DNA of 5,220 nucleotides. Source: Spirulina sp. DLM2.Bin59 (GTDB lineage: Bacteria > Cyanobacteriota > Cyanobacteriia > Cyanobacteriales > Spirulinaceae). The DNA lies in assembly GCA_007693875.1 (NCBI GenBank), contig RECT01000061.1, positions 1-5,220 on the forward strand. The letters run 5' to 3'. The translations under genes were made by a program, and so were the position numbers. How positions within the stretch are numbered: the first letter of the stretch is position 1; each line of letters starts with the position of its first letter. This document shows positions 5,084 to 5,220 of the stretch, piece by piece. Below the pieces are notes generated by a model, which was given only the letters and a program-made list of their open reading frames with translations, was not told the origin of the DNA and ran no database searches.

Positions 5084-5220
5084 ATGCCCAACCCCTTACT
5101 CACCCTCCCCTACGAAACCCTTTTAGAAAATTTAGGGGATGATTATTATGATATTGTGGCGGCGGCCACCTTCCCCCAACACACCCTACGGTTTCGCAAT
5201 GACCGGCTCCTACCACGTCT
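5084..5220 (+). CDS. selO: SelO/YdiU family protein adenylyltransferase, N-terminal fragment
   Basis: Only the first 45 codons are present; the gene runs off the window. The sequence (NPLLTLPYETLLENLGDDYY, then AAATFPQHTLRFRND and LLPR) matches the conserved N-terminus of the SelO (YdiU, UPF0061) family as I remember it, especially the FPQ-x(4)-RFRND-x(3)-LPR segment. SelO proteins have a pseudokinase fold that transfers AMP from ATP to Ser, Thr or Tyr of target proteins, with a proposed role in redox homeostasis. The catalytic residues lie outside the window, so activity cannot be judged. ATG 5084 places the conserved N-terminus at the expected position. No clear ribosome-binding site precedes it. 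Confidence 0.78.
   Translation, partial: MPNPLLTLPYETLLENLGDDYYDIVAAATFPQHTLRFRNDRLLPR

Overview
This window is chromosomal DNA from a cyanobacterium. The main evidence is ten copies of the octamer GCGATCGC (HIP1), about one per 520 bases and all inside genes. The gene set also fits: a CobA-HemD fusion, an NtcA-like regulator, a CRR7-type small protein and a SelO-type protein. The DNA is GC-rich with many G tracts. I do not name a genus.

Layout, left to right. The minus strand at 538-2 holds the N-terminal part of a receiver-domain protein. Its phospho-acceptor position is Lys, and a Pro/Ala-rich linker follows that runs off the window. Divergent to it, across 159 bases, a plus-strand gene (698-2137) encodes a lipoprotein of the phospholipase D superfamily with two complete HKD motifs and an embedded EF-hand calcium loop. 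Convergent with that gene, on the minus strand, is a Crp-Fnr family regulator (2828-2196) whose C-terminal half resembles NtcA. Next come a palindromic hairpin, tRNA-Val(GAC) on the minus strand, and the plus-strand gene for uroporphyrinogen-III methyltransferase fused to uroporphyrinogen-III synthase (3127-4638).

That gene ends in a 7-bp microsatellite and is followed at once by seven 14-bp direct repeats, which end in the same palindrome found beside the tRNA. On the far side, convergent, is a CRR7-like gene (5017-4757) whose TAG stop lies in the palindromic element. The start of a selO-like gene (5084 onward) leaves the window on the right.

Most genes are single transcription units arranged divergently or convergently, so no operon or shared pathway links them all. 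CobA-HemD supplies tetrapyrroles (haem, chlorophyll, phycobilins, sirohaem, cobalamin). CRR7 is linked to the photosynthetic NDH-1 complex. I see no defence system, CRISPR array, prophage or transposase. The least explained parts are the palindrome with its tandem array, the EF-hand in the PLD lipoprotein, and the receiver domain without an acceptor Asp.
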